Source of the DNA: Gamsiella multidivaricata
Lineage: Eukaryota; Mortierellomycota; Mortierellomycetes; Mortierellales; Mortierellaceae
Assembly (NCBI RefSeq): GCF_025024155.1
Contig: NW_026251760.1
Coordinates: 186,001-250,000 of the forward strand
Reading direction: 5' to 3'
Length of the DNA: 64,000 nucleotides
In this document: positions 23,157 to 34,960 of the stretch, in pieces
Layout of the letters: every line of letters begins with the position of its first letter
Numbering within the stretch: position 1 is the first letter of the stretch
The notes under the pieces: generated by a model
Databases searched by the model: none
What the model was told of the DNA's origin: nothing
Seen by the model: only the letters and a program-made list of their open reading frames with translations
Position numbers and translations under genes: made by a program

Positions 23157-23355
23157 CGAAGGACGGCAATGGAGGGACGGAAAGAGAAGAGAAGAAAGAC
23201 GTTTTTGGTCAGTCAGAAGGCAGAAAGAAAAAAGAGTCGGTCAGACACCCCCACTCCTCACTCCTCCTCACCCCCACCCTCACCCTCGGATTGGACAAAG
23301 ACAGCCAGCCAGCCAGAAGATCGAACGGGCCAGAAAAGAGCGTCTGCGCGTAATT
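23156..23355. promoter_or_regulatory. Upstream region of the F-box/WD40 gene
   Basis: A purine-rich to C-rich stretch between the microsatellite and the 3' end of the next minus-strand gene. The F-box/WD40 promoter must be here or in the 3' part of its neighbour. No specific element was identified. Confidence 0.3.
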
Positions 23356-23515
23356 CTAGATCAACTCCACTCCCGCCGATACACATTCACAACCCACACA
23401 CAATAGCACAATAGTCACTTTCCCACCACGCTGTGCTGTGTGCCCTGTGCTCTGTCTCTTGTGTTTAGTGTCCTTGGTGTCACAGTAACGTGGTTCGTGC
23501 TGCAATTGTCTCGAA

Positions 23516-23546
<31 letters not shown>

Positions 23547-24982
23547 TCGTAGGAGCCTCAAGGGAATGGGTCGTTCCCGAGGTGGAGATGACATAGGGTG
23601 ATATGATCCCAGATAGGGACAGGAATGGATCTGCAATGGTTCCTGACAACGGTCCTCCAAATAGTCCGAGAGGTCCGAAGTGCACCTGGATCTGATGATC
23701 TGATAGATCGAATGCATTTTTTTTTTTTTTTTTTTTTTTTTGTAGATGGAAAGATGGATCCATGTAGAGATGGTCCCGGTAGCATATACAAAGATAAGAC
23801 TACATGCACAGTACAAGTCTCATCAACAACAGCCGTTGTATTAGCCTCAGCACACGCTATTGTCTCTTTCGATGCACAGCAAATCAATATAGCAATCACA
23901 CATAGGACATGTGGTAGTAATGGTAGTAGTAAGCGTGCCATAGTAGGGCTTATATTGCTGTCGAGCATGTCGTGGTCACGTCCTATCGGTGTTCCGGTTG
24001 TGTTCGTTCTGCTCTGTATGACCAATGCTCACCAATGCTCACCATTGTCACTACCGCTCCATTACCCCCCCTCCCCCCTGTTTCAGTCTTTTTTTTTTTT
24101 TTTTTTTTTGTTTTCTAACACCACATAAAACCCCGCAGACTCTCTCTCTTTCTTTCCGTATCCACTTGCCCGCAACTCAGTTGCATCAAATGTTAAACAA
24201 TCCTATGTTGAAATGGCATTCTTACCTTGCGGTCCAACAACTGGACTACCACTGGACTGACCGGAAGGAAACCGCGACAGACGTGCACCCGTGCCATATC
24301 GCGGTGCCAGGTCAGTCACAGGACTGGGCTGTAGGAGCAGGTTTGGTGCTGGTGAATAGTGTGAAGACTGTAACAGATCCAGTCCGCCATTCGATTTCGA
24401 AGACAGAGACGAAACACTCCTCAGGGGGGACCTCAGGGCTGCAACAGTCGAGGGACACCAGCTGGGAGAATAGGGATTCATAGACGCTGTCTGTGCTGGT
24501 GGTGTTGTCCTTGTCGTCGTCGCCTTTACTACTGCCTCTGCAGAACTTGAAGGAGTCGCGTTTGATGCTGTGATTGGAGTGGTGGTGGTTGTAGTTGTAG
24601 CTGTAGTTGTGACGGAGACAGGGGCGTTGGCATGATTGGCCTGGCCCTTTTTGCTGTGCGGTGGACTGGTCGAGCGGTCCCTGAATGAGGCAAACCTCTT
24701 GACCTTGAACCGACTACTGCGCTTGACCTTGTGAGGGGCCCCGCCATTTGCAGTCGCATTGGCATTCGCATTGGCATTGGCATTGGTATTGGCTGCAGAG
24801 GAGGCAGTAGAGAGCGGAGGTGATACGGTCGAGTCTGTAGGAGATGGGGCAGAAGATGAGAGGTATGCAGAAGCGGAAGAGGACGAGTTGCCCGAGAGGG
24901 AGGATTTGCGGTGGAGCGAAAACGCGTGTTTCGCCTTGAGGAACAAGGTCGACGTCTGTATTTTCAGCGACAAATGGCCCAT
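23356..24982 (-). CDS. Ser/Thr/Ala-rich basic protein of unknown function
   Basis: Two exons (24226-24982 and 23356-23699) separated by a 526-bp intron join in phase at VVGPQ|DHQIQVHFGPLGLFGG, giving 366 residues. The intron contains two long homopolymers. Visible sequence features are an Asn/Ala repeat (NANANANA), basic stretches (HKVKRSSRFKVKRFASFRDR), poly-Thr and Ser/Pro-rich segments with potential phosphorylation sites, and a Gly/Leu/Pro segment followed by nine or more Thr. No family was recognised. An alternative 5' end exists: a CAG acceptor at 24955, preceded by a CTAAC branch site, is phase-compatible with the exon at 25804-26049. In that model MGHLSLKIQ is intron sequence and the protein starts with a signal peptide. 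Confidence 0.6.
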
Positions 24983-25803
24983 ATCGTGAACGAGTTAGTC
25001 AGTTGGTTTGGATGGCAATTAGAGGCTATTATAATGGTGCGAAGGAAAGAACGTTTTCCTCTTTGTGTTTGTGTTTGTGCGATGTGCGATGCGATGTGTG
25101 ATGTGTGATGTATATGAGAGGATGGAGCAATTGGGCACGCGGGTACTAATACAAAAGGGCACAAAAAAAAGGCGATTGAAAAAGGAGAGTTGTAGCGAGA
25201 GAACAGATGGATGCGCCCCAAGTAGGAAACTGCGACAAAAGAGAGGGAAGAGAGTGGTAGCAACCCAGCCCAATTCAACCACTTCAACCAAGCAAAGCAA
25301 AGCAAAGCAAGAAAAGCAAAGCAAAACAAAGCAAGAGGAGGAGGGGCGGAACAATACGACCCAGCATACAATATGCGAGATGCGAGACTGCAGCCTCAGC
25401 GCACTGCCTTTCCTTCAGTCAAACAAGTGCGCCGAATGAGTGAATGAGAAAGATCTTGTTTTGCGATTGCCCAATGTTGGGTCCCTAGCTGGTTCCTTGA
25501 TCTGAGAAATGGAATCAGACATTCCCAACCGAACATGTCGAAAACGTGTGGAGGACCACCACCCCTTTGGTCCAGTCTCGAAGGGAACGCTAGGTCCAGA
25601 AGCAGAGTAGAGCAGAGTAGAGCACCAAGTTTGATTGAAGAAGGTAATGAAATTGATGATGATGCTGCATGCAAGAAAGGGACGACAAGACGTGGAGACG
25701 CAAAAAGAAGGATAGGACGGGATGACATGGGATACCATCGAGGTGCGAAGGGGAAAAGGAAGATAGACAGCAGATACTTTGTGTCGAGTGAATAGGAACA
25801 TAC

Positions 25804-26049
25804 CGCCGTGGCGGTGTTGGACTGCACCATCGTTAGTGTTGCGTTGCTGATGCTGTTGCTGTTGCTGTTGCTGTTGAAGCTGTTGAAGCTGTTGAAGCTG
25901 TTGAAGCTGCTGTAAGTAGTCGTTACTGGTGCAGATGAAGTGTCGAGGGACGAGAGTGGGTTCGGGGAACCGCCGAGGAAGTGGACGACGGCGAAGAGGG
26001 CGGAGAAAGATGAAGAAACAAGACACAAAAAAAAAGTATGCCATTTCAC
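25804..26049 (-). CDS. Candidate signal-peptide/anchor exon (first exon of the adjacent gene or of a short gene)
   Basis: The frame starts MKWHTFFLCLVSSSFSALFA, a typical hydrophobic signal or anchor with a short basic n-region. A Ser/Asn/Phe repeat follows (FNSFNSFNSFNSNS, encoded by a TTC-AAC microsatellite). It ends at a good donor (GCG|GTATGT) in phase 0, which fits the phase-0 acceptor at 24955 of the next minus-strand gene; the intron would be 848 bp. The joined model (439 residues) closes in frame. Without transcript data this is a tentative call. Confidence 0.35.
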
Positions 26050-27636
26050 TCAAAAAAGGAAGGTGGGATAAATCAATTAGACGGTCGATCGAAGCTTATG
26101 ATTCGACAGAAAGGCTTCCCTGGATTACGTTGTCCTATCCTGACAGGCAGTAGCCACCAGGCAGGGGGCGGGGCTGTAATTATTACTACAAGCAGCATGT
26201 GGGACGGAATATATGCCATCAACTAAGTGGTTTCTTGACACACGATACAGACAGAATGGCCCTACTAAACGATAGCATGATAGCAATCAAAAGGACCTCC
26301 ACGGGTTGATTGCTTTGGTACATACGTGGGTGTGATTGCTTCACCAGGAAGAATCTGAAGAAACATCCCAGGGTTTCCAACCGTTACTGCAGCCGTTGGA
26401 GGCGGACGACAGCGAATATAAAATGGGAGCTTGCTTCTTTTCTTTTCCCGATGTGCTAAAAAAACAAAAGCGCGGGAAAAACGAGAACTGTCCATTGAAG
26501 GTCGCCAAATGTCGCGTCCTCTCCTCTTTTGGACATGGCTACATTTCGCAATAATCTATTCCCAGAAACACTGAGCCCAACGGGGATAAGGTCTGCACAC
26601 CCCACATTGAGTTACTGTACAGTTCGCTGCTTCGCTCGTTTTTCTTTATCGCATGTCGCGTAATGGAAGTCATTCCCATTCATATCTCCTACTTCTCTGC
26701 CTTCCCCGCCTCCTTCGCCTTCTTCGCCTTCTTCGCCTTCGTCCTTTCTAGATTCATCTTCGTCTTTCCCGCATTCGACTTCGCCTTTCATTATCGTCGT
26801 CATCTTTTCTTAGGTCCACCATATACATGCGCAACCCACGCGTTTTCCTGCTGAAACAGTGGACTACTAACATGGTGCTTCCTTCTCACGACTGGAACTT
26901 CAGTCGCAAATGCAACAGCAGCTGCTAGGTCGTCTCGTTCGTTCGGAAAGCACGGAGAATCGAGACCCTTCTCTTCACGGTAACCATTCTCCTAGTGCTT
27001 AGTATATCACCTACATCCTCTCCAATTGGGCTATATTGACTAGGCCAGGAGTAGCACAAAGAATACACACACAGAAGTTTATTTGTTTCAAAGTATAATT
27101 GGACCCTCTCCAATCCAGGTAGCCCTGTGTTAATTACTCTTTATTCTGCTCATCTCTTATTTCTTTTCTTTTGTCTGCTTCTGCTCATCCTCCTCCCTCC
27201 ATCCCTCCATCCTTCTCCTCCTCCTCTTTCTCCTCCATCCTTCCGTCATCCACATCCTTCTCATCTCCACTCGTCATCATCCATCCTCGCCCATCCTAAA
27301 CTCATCCGACTTCTTTCAGGTACTGCTCCTGGAACCATCTCTCCTTGCACTCTCCACTTATCCCAAACACATATCGCTGTAAACAAGACCCACTTCACTG
27401 CTTCCGAGCTGGCTATATCCCTCCCATCATCCTCGACCCATCCTTAATATAACTCGCTCCGCACCACTTCTCAAGTGCTAGTGTTCCCTCAACCGCTCTC
27501 ACACTCCATCTCATCCACGATTCGACAATACATCCTCTTTTTTTAGACTTCCACAGCCCCCAGCTTTCTCTTCTTATTGTCTGATCCCTCTCATCAACTT
27601 CTCATCACTTTCATCATCCAGTAGACCACGACACCC
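26050..27636. other. Divergent intergenic region upstream of the syntaxin gene
   Basis: No gene was recognised in about 1.6 kb. From 27130 to 27620 the plus strand is strongly C/T-rich (repeated CTCC, CATC and TCC), a typical leader/promoter of an expressed fungal gene. A tandem CTTCGC stretch lies at about 26705-26745. Confidence 0.5.
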
Positions 27637-27830
27637 ATGAGTGGACGAGATCGTTTGGCCGACTTTCAGGTACCAACCTTATTTTTTGTGCAGGCAATAA
27701 AAGGTCGTATGGACTGTTTACACGACTTCATTCCATGGCAAAGTGTTTCTGATAAATCGTTGTACTATGGTTCATCATAGGCCCAGTCGAACAACAACCA
27801 GAACCAGGGTTATGGGTAAGTCTTCATCTT

Positions 27831-27862
<32 letters not shown>

Positions 27863-29966
27863 CCTGATGCAGTTGTCTCCGCTTGCTTCCTCCTCCCCTT
27901 GGACCCCTGTCGTTTCCTATTTATTTTTATTTCGAAAGATCCACATCCAATGCTCAAGATGTGGTCCTAACTGTTCAACGCTTTAAAACGAATCAGTCGT
28001 CAGCAACAGCAATATGGTGGTCAACAAAACCAGTATGGCCAGCAGCAGCAATATGGACAACAAAATCAGTATGGTCAACAGCAGCAATATGGTCAGCAGC
28101 AGCAATACGGCCAGCAGAACCAGTATGGCCAGCAGGGCCAGTACGGTCAGCAAAATCAATTTGCTCAACAGAGCCAGTATTCTCAGCAGCCTGCCCAGTA
28201 CGGTGGTCGCCAGCAGCCAGCTTCGCCCACTAGGATCGAGATGTCTGCTGTCCCCTCAAGCAATAACACCGGCAGCGACATGGGCGCCTTCTTCAGCGAG
28301 GTATGTCTAGCTGTCTATCCCTGGGACACATTCTCGCAACCGTCTTTCAAACCTGGCAACACTTAAAATCGAAAAGAAAGAAAGAAAAAAAAAAAAAGAG
28401 TTCGATATGTATCGGGCTCAATGGTTATTTTCCTAAAAAAACTGGAGACGAAGGAGAGCATCAGGAATAGGAGTCGAGAGCCAGCACCACTGTGGCTGCA
28501 ATTGCGACCGCAGGATGCATGCCCTCTTTTTCTATGCGGAGCCAGAACATTGACCAACCCAATTTCATCGGACAGCTCTCTGGGCTAATTGCACCTCGGA
28601 ATAGGCTGCAGCAGCTGCATGCAGCTAAAGGCGTTCAGACGACTAATAAAATTCATTCATTGGCGATTTCTTAGGTTACCTCGATTCAAGAGGATATTAC
28701 TAAGATTGAGCAGAATATCACGAAGATTGAGGAGCTTCATGATGTCTCGCTCAATGGTGTTGCCACCGAGGAGCAGTCCTCGCGCACGAACCGACAATTG
28801 GAGGGCATTACCGCGGACACGACCCAGTTGTCGAACCGCACCAAGAAGAGAATCAAGGGTAAAGAGATGCCTCATACAACGTCTTTTTTTCGAATGTCAT
28901 TGTCTTTTAAATTGAGACTGACTCATACTATTTAATTCTGTTCCAACCGTAGATATTGAGCTGGCCAACCTCCGCCTGGCCAACTCCTCAGACATTCAGA
29001 TCCGCCGGACCCAAGCTGCAGCCTTGAAGGAGAAGTTCTTGAAGACCCTTCGCCGCTACCAGTCTTCGGAAAGCGAGGCCAGAAAGAAGTATCAGGGCCG
29101 CATGGAGAGACAGTATAAGATTGGTAAGGACTCGGTTTTAAATGACGCGTGTGTGTACTGTAGATATATATTACTTTCTGTCCTTATACTAATGCATTTC
29201 GGCACTTTATAGTCAAGCCTGATGCCACCCCACAAGAGATTGCCCAAGTCATGGAGAGCGACAACCAACAGATCTTTGCTCAATCGGTAAGACACGCTTG
29301 AGACAACACACGGAAGCCCGGTCTACGAGGATTGTGACTAAAATCGATACTAACATGTTGCATGCATTCCCTACGGCGAAACAGGTTCTTCAAAGCACCC
29401 GTTATGGCGATGCCAACAGAGCTCTTCGCGAGGTTCAGAGTCGCCACGATGATATCAAGAAGATTGAAAAGACCATCCTGGTAAGTAGCTTTGCCATGCA
29501 TCATCCATTTCAGTTGTGTCCGCAACCAACTTTCTAATGTCATGCTTTTTTTTTTTTTTTGCTCTTTACTATCGTATTTGGACTATATAGGAACTGCACC
29601 AGTTGTTCATTGACATGGAAACTCTGGTCACAGAGCAGGCTGAGGTGCTTAACACGATCGAGGAACACACTCAACAGACGGACCAGCACCTGGAAGTCGG
29701 CAACAAGGAAGTCGACGTTGCGATCGTCAACGCCCGCGGTGCCAGGAAGAAGAAGTGGATCTGCTTGTGCATCTCTATCGTTCTTCTTATCATCATCGTC
29801 ATCATCGTCATGGTCCAGGTATGAGCGGGCTCTTCATTCGGTGATATTAAAATGTTTTTCTTTTTCCTATTAGAATATAGGTTGGCTAACCATCTTCTCT
29901 TTTCTTCTTTTGTTACAGCTCGGTGTTTTCAAATCTAAGGGAGGCGGAAACGGTGGTGGCAAGTAA
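27637..29966 (+). CDS. Plasma-membrane syntaxin (Sso1/2-type Qa-SNARE) with a Gln/Tyr/Gly-rich N-terminus
   Basis: Nine exons (27637-27669, 27781-27815, 27997-28300, 28675-28858, 28953-29123, 29213-29286, 29385-29480, 29591-29818, 29919-29966) sum to 1,173 nt, or 390 residues, with every junction GT-AG and in phase. After MSGRDRLADFQ comes about 60 residues of QQYGQQNQYGQQ-type repeat. The Habc bundle follows (FFSEVTSIQEDITKIEQNI...RTKKRIKDIELANLRLANSS), then the Qa-SNARE helix (ELHQLFIDMETLVTEQAEVL, with the zero-layer Gln), and a tail anchor (WICLCISIVLLIIIVIIVMV) with a short luminal end. Sso-type syntaxins pair with Sec9 and Snc for exocytosis at hyphal tips. The low-complexity N-terminus is an addition to the usual family layout. 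Confidence 0.93.
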
Positions 29967-30218
29967 AACCCGATCGATCAAGGAGAAGCGCGCCAGGATT
30001 GGCGGCTCCATCCCCCATACCATAATTGTCTTGCTTATCCGCCCGGTTCTTTTTTACCCAACTATTAAAAAATAAATGACTTTTTTACTCTATTGAAGCC
30101 ATCTTCAAAAAGCGGATCTGGGGATTTCAAAGACATAAACCACGCGCCGTCATTTGGGGGGTTTGTCAAGCCAGGACCCGGGGGGAAACGCGCTCTGCGT
30201 TTTTTTTTTTTTGGAGCG

Positions 30219-30306
30219 GACGGATTGACAAGAATCATGGATTGACAAGGCGCATGGGGGACGGATTGACAAGAATTACGGATTGACAAAGCGCATGGAT
30301 TGATAA
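30219..30306 (+). repeat. Five-copy GGATTGACAA motif cluster
   Basis: The decamer GGATTGACAA, or a one-base variant, occurs five times in about 90 bp. It alternates with AGAAT(C/T)A and (G/A)GCGCATGG spacers, so a longer unit has been partly duplicated. It lies 160-245 bp upstream of the first GST ATG. A cluster of binding sites or a degenerate minisatellite are both possible. Confidence 0.7.
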
Positions 30307-30406
30307 CAAATCAGCACGCGAACACAGCGCTGGTGCTCTGACAAATTGGATGGCTAAGCCCCGTCGCTCCAAACGCACCATGATGTGATGCGCGCCTTCA
30401 GGAAGA

Positions 30407-30413
30407 TATAAAA
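30407..30413 (+). promoter_or_regulatory. TATA box (TATAAAA) of the GST gene
   Basis: TATAAAA lies 51 bp upstream of the ATG at 30464. With initiation about 30 bp downstream, that ATG would be the first in the transcript, which supports the longer N-terminus. Confidence 0.55.
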
Positions 30414-30463
30414 CAAGCCCGTGTCTTCGTCCATCCCCAACGGACAATTCTTTCCCACAGCAC

Positions 30464-31946
30464 ATGTTCCTTGCACGCCTCACTCCTCGCCATCTCAGCC
30501 TCGCCCAGCGTACGACAATACTCTTTGCCCCTTTCTCTTCCAGACTTGTACCCCACCGCATCGCACCCATCTCGGTTGCTATCAGCTCAAACAACGACAA
30601 CAGTCTTTTCAATCAACACCAATACTTTAACACAATGTCGACCTCTGCTTCTTCCCAGCCTGAGATCCTCAAGTGGGCCGGTAACTCTGGCGAGTTCAAG
30701 CGTCAGGTGTCGACCTTCCGCGATAACATTGTTGACGAGCCCAACGCGAAATTCACTCCTGAGGCGTACGTAGCGATCGAATTTTTGAAAGTGTGGAGGC
30801 GAAGTGGGATTATGGGGACTTTTTTTTTTTTTTCTCACGGATCTTTCTTGGTTGTAAAGTAACGCCCATCTCTGGATCTTTTCTCTTTTTTTGCTATTCG
30901 TCTTGATGTAGTGGTCGTTACCATCTTTATGTTTCTTACGCATGCCCGTGGGTAAGTTTGAGATCTCTGAAAGAGAGCGAATCGTCCGTTTTTGTAAGTA
31001 TTGCGTAAAACTGAGCGCAATGCACACTAACAATGTTTTTCACCCTCCTTCAATAGGCCCATCGCACGTTGCTAGTCCGCGCATTGAAGGGTCTGGAGGA
31101 CATTATCTCGGTCGATGTGGTCCACTGGCACCTGCAGGAGAACGGTTGGCCCTTCAGGGACGGTTACAAGGATTCGCTTTATGGATCAAAGTTCGTGAAG
31201 GACATCTACTTCAAGGCCCAGCCTGATTATTCCGGACGCTTCACAGTCCCTGTTCTTTGGGATAAGAAGACCGAGACCATTGGTATGTTCTCTTTTATGC
31301 GATCTGGGAGTGTCGTGCGAGAAAGGAAGGAAAAAAAACGTGAGTGGTTGTGTTCTTCATATTTTCCTAACATTTTTGTTTTTCGATATTGAAACCAGTG
31401 AACAACGAGAGCAGTGAAATCATTCGCATGCTCAACACCGCGTTCGATAAGCTTGTGCCTGAAAAGGCCGGTGTCAACTTCTACCCGGACAACCTCAAGG
31501 CCGAGATCGATTCCGTGAACGAATGGGTGTATGACACCGTCAACAATGGAGTCTACAAGTCCGGATTCGCTACGAGCCAGGAAGCCTATGACAAGAACGT
31601 CTACCCGCTTTTCGTGTCCCTGGACCGACTCGAGGGTATGCTCAGCAAGTCCGATTACCTTGTCGGGAACACCTTGACGGAAGCGGACCTTCGTCTTTGG
31701 ACAACGATCATTCGTTTTGACCCCGTCTATCATGGTCACTTCAAGTGCAACATCAAAGGCATCGAGAAGGATTACCCGCATCTGTTGAAGTGGGCGAGAC
31801 GGATTTATCAGATGCCGAAGGTTGCGGAGACGGTGAACATGGAGCATATCAAGCATCATTATTATCAGTCCCACCTCCAGATCAACCCCACGGGTATTGT
31901 TCCCGCCGGCAATGGACCTAACCTGGCCGAGCCCAAGATTGCTTAA
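30464..31946 (+). CDS. Xi-class glutathione transferase / glutathionyl-hydroquinone reductase (Ecm4/Gto-like)
   Basis: Four exons (30464-30765, 30912-30951, 31057-31282, 31399-31946) give 371 residues from the first ATG or 314 from the second (30635). The thioredoxin-fold active site is YVSYACPWAHRTL, whose Cys in the CPW motif is the catalytic residue of the xi class. DYSGRFTVPVLWDKKTETIV and NNESSEIIRMLNTAF follow, then an all-alpha domain (YLVGNTLTEADLRLWTTIIR, YPHLLKWARRIYQ). These enzymes reduce glutathionyl-quinones and -hydroquinones with glutathione. The first 57 residues (MFLARLTPRHLSLAQRTT...) are rich in Arg/Ser/Leu and nearly free of acidic residues, like a mitochondrial presequence, so two products (mitochondrial and cytosolic) are plausible. 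The polyadenylation signal is near 32058. Confidence 0.92.
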
Positions 31947-33589
31947 AGGAGCGTAGTCCAATAGCAAGAAAACAAACACGGCACATGGCGCATGGCAGCT
32001 GAAGGACTTTTCTCTCCCTTGTACAGTCTACACAACCCTCGTGTACATATCAACGAAATAAAAAGCCGCGTTATTTTAAACATTTTGACCAAACAGTGCC
32101 GCCAAAGGACATTGCTCGTAGGTCCCTCACTGCAGATCGCGCGATGAAGATTTGCTTATTCAGAAGGGTTCTTCCAAAGCTGAACTGAGCACAGGATATC
32201 CCTGCAGGGGTTTACTAAGCAAACCCCCACGATATCAATCCTGTTGCATAACACACAAAATGGGAACACATCATGAATAACCACAACTTTCAATTTTTTT
32301 TTCAGGACCTTTCCCCAGACACTTTCAAACATTGAACCGAGCCAATTGTGGGGGGGGGGTATTTCGAAGCCTCCTCTGTGTTGCATCCTATGCAATCTAC
32401 GCAACCACGGCTGGCAAGATTTCAGGATGCGCTGAAGAGGATTACGGAGAGAATAGAGAATAATAAAGAAGACCGAGTCCTCATTATAGCACTCCTGGAA
32501 CCCTTTGATGTGAATTTAAAGATTAAACACGCTATATGCTAGTGTCCATGTGGTCCAGACCTAGCAACGCGAATGGCGACCCCAGTCCCATGAGGTATTT
32601 TGCTACAAAACAAACTCCTTCGTATTCACTCGCCCACGACAGAATTGCGGACGTCTCTTCTCAATGCGGATTTGTAGCCTCGACGAGTGGAAACATCTTT
32701 GGCGATGTTTATGTAGAGCTAGATCAGGATTTGCATGCATAGTGGCGCAACCGGGAGGGGAATCTGGACCCGCGTTTGTTGAAAGGAGTAATAAAACAAT
32801 ATATTTGTTCCTAGTCCTCTTTACTCCCCCCAGAAACCCCTTTGATGAACATGTATAGAGGTTGTCCATTCTGAACAGAAAGCACCGATCGCCCCATTCT
32901 CACTGTACCGCAACATCTTTGGTATACCCTGCCATAGCTCGCCTTCACATGTATTGCCTAGCAAGAGTAGGGGCGAGGTTTGTGCCTTCCTTCTTCCGTT
33001 ACTAAATGTCGTGCATGCTCAACAACTGGCTTCTTGCGTTGTTGACCCCTCTTTGTTCTGCGGCTCTGCAGTTCAGTTGTATTCCCTACTCACCCACCCT
33101 CGGTCTTTTTTATCGGTAGCATTGAGCGACGGTGGCCCACTTCACTGTGCAGCATTGTGTAACGAATGGTTTGTTCTATGAATTATCTTTTGTCACCTCG
33201 CATGGCATGTTGCTATAGGTACCGGAGATTTGGATGAAAAAAAAAAAAGGTTGCTCACCCCTGAAGAGACTAGTCACCTCTCCCCAGGGCGACAAACAAT
33301 TGCGAAAGGATTCCCATCCTGTCTAAACCGTTGCCATTAGTTTGCGTATGAAAACTTTGTTACGTCGTCTGAGTCTTGGACTGTCGCATGGCTTTGTTTC
33401 TCGTAGGGTTCCATGGGCAAGCATCAAGACTTCAAGCTGTTGCGAGGCCAGGGGCCGCTGCATCCTCCTGTTGTTGAGCATCCGGTAAGTAAACCGGCAC
33501 AATTAACATGAACCAAAAAAGGCTCGTCATTCCTTACTCATGGATTGGTTATTTCACATTATAGTGTTATATTCATACCTATACGCGTT
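31947..33589. other. Degenerate intergenic sequence
   Basis: After the GST 3' UTR no intact gene is recognisable. Two stretches look faintly coding: 32348-32542 (plus; RFQDALKRITERIENNKEDR) and an exon-like piece at about 33407-33484 bounded by TAG and GTAAGT (MGKHQDFKLLRGQGPLHPP). Both are too short to place in a family and may be remnants of decayed genes. Confidence 0.35.
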
Positions 33590-34200
33590 TTCACCGCATT
33601 GAGTAGTGAGGCCCGTCGGATTGTCAGCCCGTATTGTCTGGTTCCTGAACCAGGCGTCTTCTCTTCCCGAATAATGTCGTATCAACCTCAGCATATTGTT
33701 TCGATTGCACCATGGATTATCCTGCACATTCGACAGGGATTATCGCTCGCCGTCGATCATCCAGTTCAATCGGACACATCCATGACATGCTCATAACTCC
33801 ACTCCAATCTCGTTTAATCTGTATCGCATCCATGATTTCGTTCATGATACCGAGCTTGCTCTTTGACGCACTCGATCGAAAAACGCTTCCTAGGCTCTCC
33901 TGGGCGTTAATGTCATCGGAAAGTTTAGAGCTGTCGCAAGTGGTGAATGCTGGGAAAATATGCTTGGCACTTGATGGCTGAAGGTGCCACTATTACCAAT
34001 CCTTGGTGTCTGGGAGCTCTTTTCGAATCCGCGAGACAAGGGCGAAGAAGGACTCCTCAGTGTGGCCAGGCTCCAACAACTCCAAGCTAAGGTCTCAAAG
34101 ATCTCCTCTTTCCCAGAGGGTACGATAGATCCATTTGAATGGAAAAAACTGGGTGTAGGTCCATGATAAGCGGGCGGCTCTTAGTTCCTGTCATGAGGCG
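33590..34200 (-). pseudogene. Decayed ORF of unknown family
   Basis: One minus-strand frame reads through most of this stretch with coding-like composition, broken by stop codons. Segments include LELLEPGHTEESFFALVSRI, a stretch ending TKDW followed by two stops, WHLQPSSAKHIFPAFTTCDS, INAQESLGSVFRS, MNEIMDAIQIKRDWSGVM and CPIELDDRRRAIIPVECAG, then a stop and SMVQSKQYAEVDTTLFGKRR. A second frame holds the N-terminal part (SNGSIVPSGKEEIFETLA), implying one frameshift. I do not recognise the family. It lies in the mobile-element island. Confidence 0.4.
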
Positions 34201-34960
34201 CAATGGAGTCACTTTCAGAGCAACCTGTACTTCGCTGGAAGAGGGGTACAGATAAGGGCATGGTTTGGCATGGTTTGGCGTGGTTGTGAACTCTTGTACG
34301 GTTTGGCGAGGCTTTATTCGGATACTGGACCGCCACTATATGCATCATACAAGATATGCGAACAAGCTTGGTCCATGAAATGGTCAGCAGCCTTTGGTGT
34401 CCCTAGGCGCAACCTATATGCTTTCTTTTTTCTCGGGAGTCTGGGCCGTTGGGTGTATGGAAACTCGCAGTAGTGGTAAATACCCAGGCGCTGCTTCAGA
34501 TAGACAGCTTTTCTTTTACGTCGTCGGGTGTTGTAAACGTTCAAATACAAGGAGACACCATGAATCCCACGGTGGTTGTCCGATAGAGTAATCGCAATGC
34601 CGTACTAGGTATTCCCGCTGACCCATGGTTATATTCTGGACTTACGAAAGGAATTTCCGGTACCGAGTCTGCAGCAGGGCTTACTGCAGATAAAATAGGC
34701 GAAGACTGCGGACACATAATGAAGAAAAATGTTAGCCTACTGTTAAGTTGGACACCATAGCATGTAGCAAGATCTCCTTGTTTGATGTCCCTTGGGCTTG
34801 TTTGGTATGTCACTGTTGCTATAATAAAGATCCATCGGTTCTTCCAAAGGAGAGTTCGCCCTCGAGGAAAGACTGGGTGAGAACCGCAAACCTGTACACG
34901 ATTAATCTTTATCCATGATATTTATTTAAGTGTCATATCAACGCTGTCCGAGTACTCTAC

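Larger units (their letters stand above)
29967..30463. other. Intergenic region, syntaxin 3' end and GST promoter
   Basis: An AAATAAA-type polyadenylation signal follows the syntaxin stop (about 30068). The remainder is the promoter of the glutathione transferase gene, with the motif cluster and TATA box listed separately. Confidence 0.6.

Noticed and set aside
22927..23169. N-terminal extension of the F-box/WD40 protein (MPSFAFFLSFFLSFFLSFF...), resembling a membrane segment
   Set aside because: It is the translation of a (GAAA)n microsatellite and C/T-rich leader; the conserved protein starts at a later ATG.
23558..24128. Open frames on both strands inside the 526-bp intron of the Ser/Thr-rich gene
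   Set aside because: They run through long homopolymers, have no recognisable domain, and the flanking exons join cleanly in phase without them.
34261..34315. Short TGGTTTGGC direct repeats as a functional element
   Set aside because: Only four imperfect copies in decayed sequence; no evidence of function.
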